A stretch of DNA of 64,000 nt from JAXLQL01 sp046331625 (GTDB taxonomy: Bacteria > Acidobacteriota > Terriglobia > Bryobacterales > Bryobacteraceae). Below, in pieces: positions 54,315 through 63,545 of the stretch. Made by a program: the position numbers and the translations under genes. Positions within the stretch are counted from its first letter, which is position 1. Each line of letters starts with the position of its first letter. The notes beneath the pieces were generated by a model. That model ran no database searches. It saw nothing but the letters and a program-made list of their open reading frames with translations, and was not told the DNA's origin. Location: positions 136,312-200,311 of the forward strand of contig JAXLQL010000014.1 of the NCBI GenBank assembly GCA_046331625.1, written 5' to 3'.

Positions 54315-55918
54315 TGTGGGCGGAGGCCAAATACTACACCGGGATGGCTGCCGGTCTCTGGCACTACCTCGGCCAACCCATTGAACGCGACCCGCTTACC
54401 CGCCTGCGCGAACGCGTGCAACGGCGTGACGAGAGCTTCCTCCATCTGGTGCGCGACGCGGCCTACGGATTCCCCGAATCTTCGTTGTGTCTCATGCTGC
54501 GCGGGGCCAAGTGCGAGTACTCGGACCTTGAAGCCATGGTCCGTTCCCGCGGGCTCGACTCCACGCTTCGCCAGTTGTGTGACGCCGGAGTCTACCTCAC
54601 CCACAACGAACTCAAAGGCAAGGAACCTCTCGTGCGCCACGGGCGCGAGATCCCGGGCGGTGAGCGCAATTTTCGGAATCCGCTCGTGCGCGGACGCGTG
54701 GAAGGCCGGTCGAGCGGTAGCCGAAGCGGCGGCCGCGGCACCCCGACCCCCAAGAGCACCGAGTTCCAGGTCTACCGCGAAGCGCACGATTGCCTGTGGA
54801 CCGAAGAGTTCCATCTCGCCAGCGCCGAGTGGCTGCAGGTCCGCCAGATTCTGCCCTCGAACGCCGGTCTGTCGAGCGCGCTTCGAGCGGCCCGGCTGGG
54901 GTGGCCGATGAGTCGCTGGTTCACGGTCCCCACGCCCCTTGTCGAATCCGGCCACTACCGGATGGCCACTGCGGCGATGATCCACCTTGCCCGCCTGCGG
55001 GGACTCCGTGTTCCGTCTCCCGAGACGCTGCCGCCCAATGACTTCTCCACCGTAGCTCGCCACATCGCGGGAAAGAAGATCGCCGTGTTTGCCTTCGCCA
55101 GCCCAGCCGTTCGCGTAGCGAGCGCCGCGCTCGACCTCGGCCTGGACCTCAGTGGAACCACCTTCTTCAGCGGCGGTGAGGCCACTTCGCCCGCCAAGCG
55201 CGCCATCGTTGCGCGGTCCGGCGCCCGCATGTCCACCATCTATCACATCAGCGAAGTCGGGCCGGTCGGCTACGGATGCCGTCACATGCAATGCAATGAC
55301 GTCCATTTGCTGATGGATTCAGTTGCCGCCATCACCAGGCGGAGGCCGGCTCCGCTGGCTGGCGGCGAGCCCGTGGATGCGCTCGCGTTCACCACGTTGT
55401 TGCCTTTCGCGCCTCGTGTACTCATCAACGCGGAAATGGACGATATGGGATCTGTCGAGACCGGTGTCCGCTGCGACTGCACGTTCGGCCGCCTCGGTAT
55501 GACCACTGTGATCCGCGACATCGCCAGCTTCGGAAAACTCACAGGACAAGGCATGACCCTGTACGGCGTCGATGTACTCCGGATCCTCGAGCAAGCCTTG
55601 CCCGAACGCTTCGGTGGCGGCCCTGGAGATTACCAACTCGTCGAGCGCGATCTCGGCGCCCAAACCGAAGTCGAACTGTGGGTGAGTCCGCGAGTCGTAC
55701 CTGATCGGGTCGACCTGGCGGCGATTCGAGACTACTTCGTCGAACGCCTCCACGACTACTACGGTGGACGCATGGCGGCGCAGGTCTGGGCGCATTCAGG
55801 CACGTTGCGAGCCGTACGACGCGAGCCGGTTCCCACATACTCGGGCAAGATTCTGCCACTCACCCTGATCGGACAACAAATGACGGGCCAACAGAAGGAG
55901 CAAGTGACTGCACGATGA
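54314..55918 (+). CDS. Divergent PaaK-like adenylate-forming enzyme (ANL superfamily)
   Basis: A 534-residue soluble protein resembling phenylacetate-CoA ligase and CapK-type enzymes. It has a loop SSGSRSGGRGTPTP at the position of the ATP phosphate loop, FFSGGEATSPAKRAIVARSG, then YHISEVGPVGYGC, which corresponds to the acyl/AMP-binding YgxTE-x-G motif of this branch, and a C-terminal domain ending YSGKILPLT. Catalysis would activate a carboxylate with ATP. It lies inside an importer operon, so activation of the imported compound is likely. No phosphopantetheine carrier is nearby. Confidence 0.75.
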   Translation: MWAEAKYYTGMAAGLWHYLGQPIERDPLTRLRERVQRRDESFLHLVRDAAYGFPESSLCLMLRGAKCEYSDLEAMVRSRGLDSTLRQLCDAGVYLTHNELKGKEPLVRHGREIPGGERNFRNPLVRGRVEGRSSGSRSGGRGTPTPKSTEFQVYREAHDCLWTEEFHLASAEWLQVRQILPSNAGLSSALRAARLGWPMSRWFTVPTPLVESGHYRMATAAMIHLARLRGLRVPSPETLPPNDFSTVARHIAGKKIAVFAFASPAVRVASAALDLGLDLSGTTFFSGGEATSPAKRAIVARSGARMSTIYHISEVGPVGYGCRHMQCNDVHLLMDSVAAITRRRPAPLAGGEPVDALAFTTLLPFAPRVLINAEMDDMGSVETGVRCDCTFGRLGMTTVIRDIASFGKLTGQGMTLYGVDVLRILEQALPERFGGGPGDYQLVERDLGAQTEVELWVSPRVVPDRVDLAAIRDYFVERLHDYYGGRMAAQVWAHSGTLRAVRREPVPTYSGKILPLTLIGQQMTGQQKEQVTAR

Positions 55919-56865
55919 CCAGACGTACCTTCTCTTTTCTGGCGGCTTCCGCTTGGTCCCCCGCCGCCGCACCGTTGCGGATCAAGGTGGCGGCCGCGCC
56001 TTACTTGTCGCTCAGTCCGTTTCATTTGGCCATCGAAAGAGGCTACTTCCGGGAGCAGGGCATCGAATTGGACCTCGCGACACTCACCCGCTCGGCTGAC
56101 GTCATCCCGGTGCTCGCCAAGGGCGACATCGACGTCGCTCTCTATTCGATCAGTCCGCCGCTGTTGAACGCCATCGGCAAGGGCGCGCGAATTCGAATTG
56201 TGGCGGCTCGCGATCAAGCTCTGCCCGATTGCAGCTACAGCGCATCATTGTACGCCCGCCGCCCCATCACCACCGTGGCTGGATTGAAAGGAAAGCGAGT
56301 CGCCAACGGACAGCCAGCCGGTATCGTCGAGTTCGCTCTTGACCGGGCGCTTGCCAAAGCCGGTCTATCGCCTTCCGATATCGAAACCGTTCCCATGAGG
56401 CCAGCCGAAGCTGCTGCTGCCTTGCTCCGCGGTGAGATCCATGCCCTCACCGCTTCCGATCTCGTGGGGATGGCGGCGCTCGAAAAACCCGAGGTCGGCC
56501 TGCTGACCACTCTCGGACGAACGCTGCCTGGATTTCAATTCGCCTTCATCAGCTTCGGGCGAAGGCTCCTCGACGGACCAGTCGATGAGGGCGCTCGATT
56601 TCTGCGGGCCTTCTTCCGCGGAGCTCGCGAATACGCCGCCGGAGCCACGCCCGCTTTCGTCGATGACTTCGCCGCCAAGTCCGGCATCGACGCGAGAATC
56701 TTCCGCGCCCTTTGCCGGCAGCATGTCGTCACGGACGGCCATGTCGACGTTGCTTCGCTCGAAAAGCTGGCCACATGGGCCCGCGGCAAAGGTTACTCGG
56801 AACGCGACGTGAATGTCGCCGGGGCCGTCGACCTGCGCTTCCTCGAGGCGGCAAACAAGAAATGA
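55915..56865 (+). CDS. ABC transporter substrate-binding protein (NMT1/THI5-like)
   Basis: A 316-residue periplasmic binding protein with a Tat-like leader (MTRRTFSFLAASAW). Family motifs: FHLAIERGYFREQGIELDLA near the N-terminus, KGDIDVALYSISPP and then TTVAGLKGKRVANGQP. NMT1-type proteins bind pyrimidines, sulfonates, aromatic sulfonates or nitrate; which one cannot be told. It overlaps both neighbours by 4 bases, so it is in one transcript with the permease, ATPase, adenylating enzyme and the TonB receptor. Confidence 0.88.
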   Translation: MTRRTFSFLAASAWSPAAAPLRIKVAAAPYLSLSPFHLAIERGYFREQGIELDLATLTRSADVIPVLAKGDIDVALYSISPPLLNAIGKGARIRIVAARDQALPDCSYSASLYARRPITTVAGLKGKRVANGQPAGIVEFALDRALAKAGLSPSDIETVPMRPAEAAAALLRGEIHALTASDLVGMAALEKPEVGLLTTLGRTLPGFQFAFISFGRRLLDGPVDEGARFLRAFFRGAREYAAGATPAFVDDFAAKSGIDARIFRALCRQHVVTDGHVDVASLEKLATWARGKGYSERDVNVAGAVDLRFLEAANKK

Positions 56866-59800
56866 GACTCCTCGCAGCGCTCGCCGCAATCCCGATATGG
56901 GCGCAGACCGGCTCGCTCACCGGCCTGGTGCGAGACCCCTCCGGCGTGCCCGTATCCGGCGCCGACATAGCAATCCGCTCGCGCGACACCGCGGCCGAGC
57001 GCCGTCTCCAGACCAACGATCAGGGCCGCTACCTCGCCACCGGCTTGCCTGCGGGAATCTACAGCGTCGCCGTATCGCGCGAAGGATTCCGCTCCGAAGC
57101 CATCGATGCGGTGGACCTCGGCACCGGCCGCGTGCGCGATGTCGACTTTGACCTCGTCTTGGGCACGGTCTCCGAATCGATCACGCTCACCGAGTCGCCT
57201 CGCCTCGTGGACACGAGTTCGGCCGTCTGGGGAGGTTCCATCGCCAAGGCGCAGTTACAATCTCTTCCCCTCAATGGCCGCGACCTGTTCGAGCTCGCCA
57301 CACAGCAGCCCGGCGCGAGCGTATCGTTCAACACGGTCCGTTCGATGAACGCCGGCTTGGGGGCGCGGATCTCGGTGAACGGTATGCGGTCGAACCAGAA
57401 CGGCTTCCAACTCGACGGCATCCGCGTCAACGAAGCAAGCGGCGGCGCGCCCTCGAGCGCCGCCGGAGTCCTGCTCGGCCTCGAAGGAATCGGAGAGTTG
57501 CGCATCGTCACCAATGCGTTCAGCGCCGAATTCGGACGCGCCGCGGGCGGCGTGGTCACTGCCGTGTCGCGCTCCGGCTCGAACCAGTTCCACGGCAGCC
57601 TGTTCGAGTTCCTACGCAACAACGCGCTTGACGCGCGCAACTTCTTCGATTCGCCTGGCTCCGCGCAGCCGCCCTTCCGCCGCAACCAATTCGGCGGCGT
57701 TCTCTCGGGTCCTATCCGCCGCAACCGCCTCTTCTTCGTCTCCAACTACGAGGGATTTCGCGAGGCGCTCACGCAAACCAGCCGCGCCGTCACGCTCGGT
57801 GCCGCCGCGCGCAACGGAGTCCTGCCCGGCCGCACCGTTCCCGTGGCCGCCAGCGTCCGCCCGTTCCTCCCGATTTATCCGTTGCCCAACGGCCGCGACT
57901 TCGGAGACGGCAGCGGCGAGTTCATCGCCCAGTTGCCGACCCGCACCAGCGAGAACTACTTCGCCCAGAAGGCCGATTTCTACGCTTCCGAGCGTCTGCG
58001 CCTGTTCGGCCGCTACACAGGAGACTCCGGCCAGCGCACCACCCCCGACCCGTTCCTCGCCTGGAACTTCGCCAGCGAATCGCAATACCGGTTCGCACAC
58101 ACCGGAGCGCAGTTCGTCGCCTCGCCGCGCACCATTCACGACCTTCGCCTCGGCTTCAGCCGCGTGGTCAACTACGAACACCTCTATACACTCAATCCCG
58201 CGGTCGAGAGCCTGAGCTTCCTGCCGGGCGCGTCTCTCGGTGCGATCGAGGTCACCGGACTGACGGAGTTGGGAGGGCTGCCGCAACGCCAGCAGCCAAG
58301 GCGCTACACCACCAACGGCTACCAACTGAACTACTCTTGGGCTCACACCGCCGGAAAGCATGACTGGAGAGCCGGCGCCGGTTATGACCGCGTCCAACTC
58401 AACCAGATTTCCGACAACGTGCGAGCAGGCTACCAACGCTTCTCCTCCATCGCCAACCTGCTGCAGGGCACGCCCAGGCTCTTCGACGCGATGGCCCCCG
58501 GAGCCGACAGCGTTCGCGGTTGGCGCCAAAACCTCTTCTTCGCGTTCCTCCAGGACGAATTCCGCCCGCTCAGCCGGCTGAGCATCTCGATGGGTCTTCG
58601 CTACGAGATCTACTCGACCCCCACCGAGGTAAACAACAAGATCGCCACGCTGCGGGACCCGCTGCACGACACGGGTGTGACGCTGGGCGGTCCCCTGTTC
58701 GAAAACCCCTCTCATAAGAACTTCGCGCCGCGAGCCTCGCTTGCGTGGGACGTGTTCGGCAATGGCCGCACGGTCGTCCGCGCTGGAGGCGGAATCTTTT
58801 ATGACATGCTCTCCACGCGAGAGCTGGTGATCGCCGGCACGCGCATGCCGCCATTCTTCCGGCGTCTGCAGGTGACCAATCCCGCGTTTCCGGGCGGATT
58901 CAGCAACCTTGCGGGCGCGGCGCTCACCGAGACCATCGACACGCTCGACTACCGGCCCTCGCAGCCCTACGTCGGCCAGTTCCAACTCTTCGTGGAGCGC
59001 CAGTTCGGTCGCGCCACCGCGCTTCGCGCCGGCTATGTCGGCTCACGCGGGATCCATCTGGTTGGCCAGATGTCGAACTTCAACATCGCCGTTCCCCGGA
59101 TCTTGCCCGACGGCCGCACGTTCTTCCCAGCCGATGCTCCCTTTCGGAATCCCGCGCTCGGCGCGGTGGGCATTCGGCTCACCAACTTTGACTCCGTCTA
59201 TCACGGTCTCCAGATCGGGCTCGACTCCGCCTGGCGCAACCGGTTCCGCGGCCAGTTGAAGTACACCTTCTCCAAGTCGCTCGACGACTCATCGCGCGCG
59301 ATCTTCCAGGAGTTCCAATCGCCGGACCGCACGCCCACGCCCCTGAACTATCGCCTGAATCGCGGTCCCTCGGATTTCGATCTTCCGCACGTCTTCGCCG
59401 CCAACGGCTCGGCGATGCTCCCGCTCGGAGTCGAATTGCATGGGCTCGTGCAATTCCAAGCCGGTCCGCCGTTCAATCCTTCCGTCGGCTTCGATCGCGC
59501 GCGGCTACGCTCGGGATCGAGCGACCTCGGCCAGCGTCCGGACTTCATCCCCGGCATCAACGTCATCAAAGGCGACCCAGCTCAGTGGTTCGATCCGCTC
59601 GCCTTCGGCCTGCCGGAGCTAGGCTTCTATGGCAACCTCGGGCGCAACACCCTGCGCGGTCCCGGACTCGCCATGGTGAATGTCGCGGCTCACAAGATTC
59701 TCTGGCGTCGTGAGAGCGCCCAGCTTCGCCTGCGCGCCGAGTTCTTCAACCTTCCGAACCGGCCCAACTTTCAAGTGCCGTCGGACCAGACGCTGTTTGA

Positions 59801-59894
59801 TGGCACGGGACGCCGAGTCGGCTCCGCCGGCCGCATCTCGGAAACCGCCACTGGACCACGCCAGGTTCAACTGGCTCTGAGACTCGATTTCTGA
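56862..59894 (+). CDS. Oar-like TonB-dependent receptor
   Basis: A 1,010-residue outer-membrane receptor with a signal peptide (MRLLAALAAIPIWAQ), carboxypeptidase-regulatory domain (about 15-100, SLTGLVRDPSGVPVSGADI), plug domain (about 120-260, LNGRDLFELATQQP) and a barrel ending QVQLALRLDF. The start at 56862 overlaps the stop of the binding-protein gene, whereas the upstream extension has no signal peptide. Its position in a transport and activation operon suggests it imports the same compound across the outer membrane. Confidence 0.9.
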   Translation: MRLLAALAAIPIWAQTGSLTGLVRDPSGVPVSGADIAIRSRDTAAERRLQTNDQGRYLATGLPAGIYSVAVSREGFRSEAIDAVDLGTGRVRDVDFDLVLGTVSESITLTESPRLVDTSSAVWGGSIAKAQLQSLPLNGRDLFELATQQPGASVSFNTVRSMNAGLGARISVNGMRSNQNGFQLDGIRVNEASGGAPSSAAGVLLGLEGIGELRIVTNAFSAEFGRAAGGVVTAVSRSGSNQFHGSLFEFLRNNALDARNFFDSPGSAQPPFRRNQFGGVLSGPIRRNRLFFVSNYEGFREALTQTSRAVTLGAAARNGVLPGRTVPVAASVRPFLPIYPLPNGRDFGDGSGEFIAQLPTRTSENYFAQKADFYASERLRLFGRYTGDSGQRTTPDPFLAWNFASESQYRFAHTGAQFVASPRTIHDLRLGFSRVVNYEHLYTLNPAVESLSFLPGASLGAIEVTGLTELGGLPQRQQPRRYTTNGYQLNYSWAHTAGKHDWRAGAGYDRVQLNQISDNVRAGYQRFSSIANLLQGTPRLFDAMAPGADSVRGWRQNLFFAFLQDEFRPLSRLSISMGLRYEIYSTPTEVNNKIATLRDPLHDTGVTLGGPLFENPSHKNFAPRASLAWDVFGNGRTVVRAGGGIFYDMLSTRELVIAGTRMPPFFRRLQVTNPAFPGGFSNLAGAALTETIDTLDYRPSQPYVGQFQLFVERQFGRATALRAGYVGSRGIHLVGQMSNFNIAVPRILPDGRTFFPADAPFRNPALGAVGIRLTNFDSVYHGLQIGLDSAWRNRFRGQLKYTFSKSLDDSSRAIFQEFQSPDRTPTPLNYRLNRGPSDFDLPHVFAANGSAMLPLGVELHGLVQFQAGPPFNPSVGFDRARLRSGSSDLGQRPDFIPGINVIKGDPAQWFDPLAFGLPELGFYGNLGRNTLRGPGLAMVNVAAHKILWRRESAQLRLRAEFFNLPNRPNFQVPSDQTLFDGTGRRVGSAGRISETATGPRQVQLALRLDF

Positions 59895-59911
59895 CGTCCG
59901 CGCCTCATCCG

Positions 59912-61408
59912 GTGACCGAAAGCTCCGCCCACCAAGTCCACGGGGAAGCGGCGCACACCTTACGCCAAGCCGGCGGAGTCCTCGTCTTGCGCGGGCTCTT
60001 ACTCGCCACCGGCTTCGCTTTCGTCGCCGTGATCCCCCGCCTGATGGGACCCGAGACGTACGGCCAGTTCTCGCTCATCCAATCGATGACGCTCTGGTTC
60101 ACCGCGCTCAGCGGCATGGGCGCCGTCTCGATGATGACCCGCTTCGTACCGGCGTTTCTCGCGCGCGGTGACCATGCGGGATTGCGCCGCTTGGTCTCCG
60201 GCATGTTGGCTCTCCGGCTCGGCAACGGCCTCGCCGCCGGTCTCGTGTACGCCGTGTTGGCTTCGTTTTGGCTCGGCGATCTCTCTTCGTTGACGCTGCT
60301 GTTCGTGGCCGGAGCCATCGCGGGCCGCACGGTCGGGAACCTCCCCTACACGCTGCTGCTCGGGCTCAATCAAGGCGCGCGCTGGGAAACCGGCGAACTC
60401 ACGCGCCGCGTTCTCGGCCTCTTCTTCGCAGCCGCCGGCTTCTCCATCGCCGGACTCACTGGAGCCACCGCGGGCTTGTTCGCTGCCGAAGCCGTGGTGA
60501 TCGCGGTCGGCTATGCCTGGACCCACGAGTATGTCTCCTGGCGCGACATCCGCATTGACCGCGCATTTCTCGAACCGTACCTGCGCTTCAGCGCCGGCTT
60601 CTTCGCCGCCAATGTCCTGATGATGCTGTTCCACCAGGGCGGCGCGGCCATCGTGAAGCTGCTCGCCGGAGGCTACGCCGAAACCGGCTACTACCACATG
60701 GCGTTTCATTTCTACCTCACGGTGACGGCTGCTGTGTGGAGGCTGGTTTGCACCTTCGGTCCGATGCTCTCTTCGCTCCGCGAACGCGAGCAGCACGCCG
60801 ATCTGCGCCTGTGGGCCGAGCGCCTTCTCTCGTTCCTGGGAGTCGCCAGCATTCTCGGCGCAGCAGCCGCGGCCACGCATGGCTCGTGGGTGATTCGCAT
60901 GGTGGCGGGCGCGCAGTACGAGCGCGTGGGAGTGATGCTGCCCGTTCTCGGATTGGCCGTCATCGGATTCGTTCCCGGAGCGTTGGCCCGCATGCTCGCC
61001 GTGACGTTCGGCGCGCCCTCGGCATCGATCGGCGGCGCGGGACTCCAACTGGCCGCGTTCGCCCTCGGGTGTTCGCTTTGGGTGCGGGCGCTCGGAGGCA
61101 TGGGCGCGTGCTACGCCGTGGTGCTCGCGAGCGTCTTCATGGCCGCCTACGGAACCTGGAGAATCCGCCGCGAGATCGCGTACTCGCTGTCGGCGTGGGT
61201 GATCAGCGTGGCCATCGGTGCGCTACTCTCGCCGATCCTCTGGCTCGCGCCAATGAATCCCACGCTCCGCCTGGCTTCGTTCGTGTCCGCCTTCCTGGGA
61301 GCTCTGACCCTGCTCCGGCAGATCAACTGGAGCGATTGGATGAGCCTCTTCCGCCAAGCTTCGAGGCGTCAGGCTTCGTCGCCAAGGCGACCACGAAGTG
61401 CCCAGTAA
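59912..61408 (+). CDS. Polysaccharide flippase (Wzx/MATE-like)
   Basis: A 498-residue membrane protein with about 14 hydrophobic segments and the N-terminal pattern of polysaccharide biosynthesis/MviN-like flippases (LRQAGGVLVLRGLLLATGF, then PRLMGPETYGQFSLIQSM). It should flip lipid-linked oligosaccharides to the periplasmic face. Its starting codon is GTG. It overlaps the convergent methyltransferase gene by 86 bases. Confidence 0.85.
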   Translation: MTESSAHQVHGEAAHTLRQAGGVLVLRGLLLATGFAFVAVIPRLMGPETYGQFSLIQSMTLWFTALSGMGAVSMMTRFVPAFLARGDHAGLRRLVSGMLALRLGNGLAAGLVYAVLASFWLGDLSSLTLLFVAGAIAGRTVGNLPYTLLLGLNQGARWETGELTRRVLGLFFAAAGFSIAGLTGATAGLFAAEAVVIAVGYAWTHEYVSWRDIRIDRAFLEPYLRFSAGFFAANVLMMLFHQGGAAIVKLLAGGYAETGYYHMAFHFYLTVTAAVWRLVCTFGPMLSSLREREQHADLRLWAERLLSFLGVASILGAAAAATHGSWVIRMVAGAQYERVGVMLPVLGLAVIGFVPGALARMLAVTFGAPSASIGGAGLQLAAFALGCSLWVRALGGMGACYAVVLASVFMAAYGTWRIRREIAYSLSAWVISVAIGALLSPILWLAPMNPTLRLASFVSAFLGALTLLRQINWSDWMSLFRQASRRQASSPRRPRSAQ

Positions 61409-62150
61409 GTCTCCGCACCGGCCACCGCTCGAGCCCTTCGAAGAAGCGGAACGTTTGATGCCACCGCGCAACCGCCTCGGGACGTCCGCGCAGGCGCGCG
61501 CAAATCGGAACCGCCAGCACGCGGGGAACATGCATCGCGTATCCCAGCCGCTCCACCGTGAACCCGCTCGCCGTCAGTAGCCGCGAGAGCCCGCCCCGCG
61601 TCACCGTCTTGCCGACAAAGTAGGGAACTAGCCCGATCCGGTTCAGCCACCCGATCGGCAGAGCCGCGCGTAGCGCGATCACCGGATTGGCGAGATTGTC
61701 GAAGCTGATCCAGAGCCGGCCTCCCGCGCGCAACACGCGATGCAGTTCCGCTACAGCCTGCACAACGTCGCCCTCGGTGGGGAAATGGTCGAGCGTCGAG
61801 TTCGAGAAAATCAAGTCGAACGATCCATCGCGATACGGCAGCCGCCGAACATCCGCGCTGGTGACGCGCGCCGCCGGATTCCGCTTCGACGCCTGCGCCG
61901 CAACCGGACCCGACACATCGAACGCATGCACCTGATCCGCGCGCGAGCTGAGTGTGGCAACCACACCCGCCCCGGCTGCTTCGTCGAACAGGTCCGTCTT
62001 CAGCACGCGCCGCACCCTGTCGCCGGGCAGCCATTCATCGAGCATCTGCTCGTGCAACTGGTCGCAGTAAGCGCGCCATGGATCCCCGGCCTCTTGCTCG
62101 AGGAAGGGACGCAGGCTCGAGTCCCAATCGTTCGGCGCGCTTCCTGGCAT
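61323..62150 (-). CDS. SAM-dependent methyltransferase (class I)
   Basis: A 275-residue protein of the Methyltransf_11/UbiE type: a motif I region LKTDLFDEAAGAGVVATL, VHAFDVSG at the end of beta2, and a motif IV/post region LPYRDGSFDLIFSNSTLDHFP. The modified substrate is unknown. Neighbouring flippase suggests glycan or lipid modification. Confidence 0.82.
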   Translation of the reverse strand: MPGSAPNDWDSSLRPFLEQEAGDPWRAYCDQLHEQMLDEWLPGDRVRRVLKTDLFDEAAGAGVVATLSSRADQVHAFDVSGPVAAQASKRNPAARVTSADVRRLPYRDGSFDLIFSNSTLDHFPTEGDVVQAVAELHRVLRAGGRLWISFDNLANPVIALRAALPIGWLNRIGLVPYFVGKTVTRGGLSRLLTASGFTVERLGYAMHVPRVLAVPICARLRGRPEAVARWHQTFRFFEGLERWPVRRLTGHFVVALATKPDASKLGGRGSSNRSS

Positions 62151-62212
62151 CAGCGGCAGAGCCTTTGTGGCGTCCGGGAAGCAAACCGGTTCCGGCCTTG
62201 ACCGCTGCCCTT

Positions 62213-62256
62213 CCGTGTAGGGCGGGCTTTAGCCAGCGCGGGACTTGAGTCCCGCT
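62213..62256. repeat. 44-nt exact inverse copy of the 28445-28488 repeat
   Basis: These 44 bases are exactly the reverse complement of 28445-28488, ending in the palindrome GCGGGACT-TG-AGTCCCGC. The following bases to 62390 also hold short hairpins (AGTCCCGTCGGGAC near 62330; CCACACGCTCACGCTGTGTGG near 62343), so the spacer 62151-62390 is repeat-rich and contains no credible gene. Confidence 0.75.
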
Positions 62257-62390
62257 GCCGATCCCCCGTGCCCAAGCCCTCCAAGGCGAGTTTCACTTGC
62301 CGGGTTCGGAGCCCCGCCGTACGCGCTTCAGTCCCGTCGGGACACCACACGCTCACGCTGTGTGGGGCAGGCTTCCGCTTGCGTCCGGCT

Positions 62391-63545
62391 TCAGTTCCGC
62401 GCGTCCCCCTGCTCGATCCACTCCGTATTGAAGTGCGCATGCTTGATGCTCTTTCCCTCGGGCGTGAAGTGGCTGTACGACGCATGCAGCGACCCATCCT
62501 TCCCCTGCACAATCGTCGGATAGTGAAACGACGACCCCTGCTTCAGCTCCAAATGCCGCTTCCATTTCCACGACGCGCCTTCATCGTCCGACATCGCCAC
62601 CGCCAGCGAATGCCGCCCCTTCTCCGTGTCGTTGTAGATCAGCACCCACCGGCCATCGCGCAGCGTGATCACCTCCGCCCCCGAGCCCGGATTCGGAATC
62701 TCCGAGTCCCGCACTGCCGACCACGTCACGCCATTGTCCTTTGACTCGGAAACATGAAGCCTCTTCGGCGGCGGACCGTTGTCGCGCATGTACGCAACCA
62801 GCGTGCCGTCCTTCTTGCGCGCGATCGCCGGCTGGATCCCGCCATTGCTCACCAGCGGCTCGCTCGTCGACCACGTCTTGCCGAAATCGTCCGTGATCGC
62901 CATCAGCGAGAAGTCGTATCCGTCCGAGTACAGCGGCACCAGGATGCGCCCGCCCGTCAACTCCACCGGATGCGCCCGAGTCATCCAGCCCAAGCGCGAG
63001 AAGTACTTGTCCTTGGCGCGCTCCACAAGCTGGTTGGCGAGCCCCGGCTTGAACCAACCGCGATTGGCCTCGATCGCCTCCAGCGACTTGGCGGCGAAGT
63101 TCCGCGGCACGAACAGCATGTCTTCGGAGACTTCCCACTTCGGCAGTTCGCGGCCCTTGCCATAGTCAGACGCGATCTTGTACTTCATCAGCGCCGTGTG
63201 CCATTCGTTCGCCAGAATCACCGGCCACAACAACCACAGCCGCTTCTTCGAATCGACGAACACCGTGGGGTTGCAGTCGGGAAACCCCGGTGTGTCCGCG
63301 ATCACCTGCCGTTCCAGCCACTGCTTGGAGCCCTTCGGCTTGCGCGCGCAGTAGATCGCGACATCATCCGCCGTCCGCTCGCCCGAGCCTCGATACCAGA
63401 CCGTGAACAGGTCGCCATTCGGAAGCTCCACGATCGCCGAGGAATGGTTGTGTACCTTCTCTGGCGGGAACAACAATGACGATTCGAGAAACGGCTGCCC
63501 CGCCATCAGCGAGCCAGCCGTCACCAGCAGCAACAGCGGAATCAT
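62391..63545 (-). CDS. Sialidase/BNR-repeat secreted protein
   Basis: A 384-residue exported protein (MIPLLLLVTAGSLMAGQ) of the six-bladed sialidase-like superfamily. Three Asp-box motifs are visible: TDDFGKTWST, SKDNGVTWSA and SDDEGASWKW. An N-terminal NHSSAIVELPNGDLFTVWYR stretch is also typical. True sialidase activity is uncertain, as many acidobacterial members have unknown substrates. The start at 63545 overlaps the stop of the upstream transpeptidase gene. Confidence 0.85.
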   Translation of the reverse strand: MIPLLLLVTAGSLMAGQPFLESSLLFPPEKVHNHSSAIVELPNGDLFTVWYRGSGERTADDVAIYCARKPKGSKQWLERQVIADTPGFPDCNPTVFVDSKKRLWLLWPVILANEWHTALMKYKIASDYGKGRELPKWEVSEDMLFVPRNFAAKSLEAIEANRGWFKPGLANQLVERAKDKYFSRLGWMTRAHPVELTGGRILVPLYSDGYDFSLMAITDDFGKTWSTSEPLVSNGGIQPAIARKKDGTLVAYMRDNGPPPKRLHVSESKDNGVTWSAVRDSEIPNPGSGAEVITLRDGRWVLIYNDTEKGRHSLAVAMSDDEGASWKWKRHLELKQGSSFHYPTIVQGKDGSLHASYSHFTPEGKSIKHAHFNTEWIEQGDARN

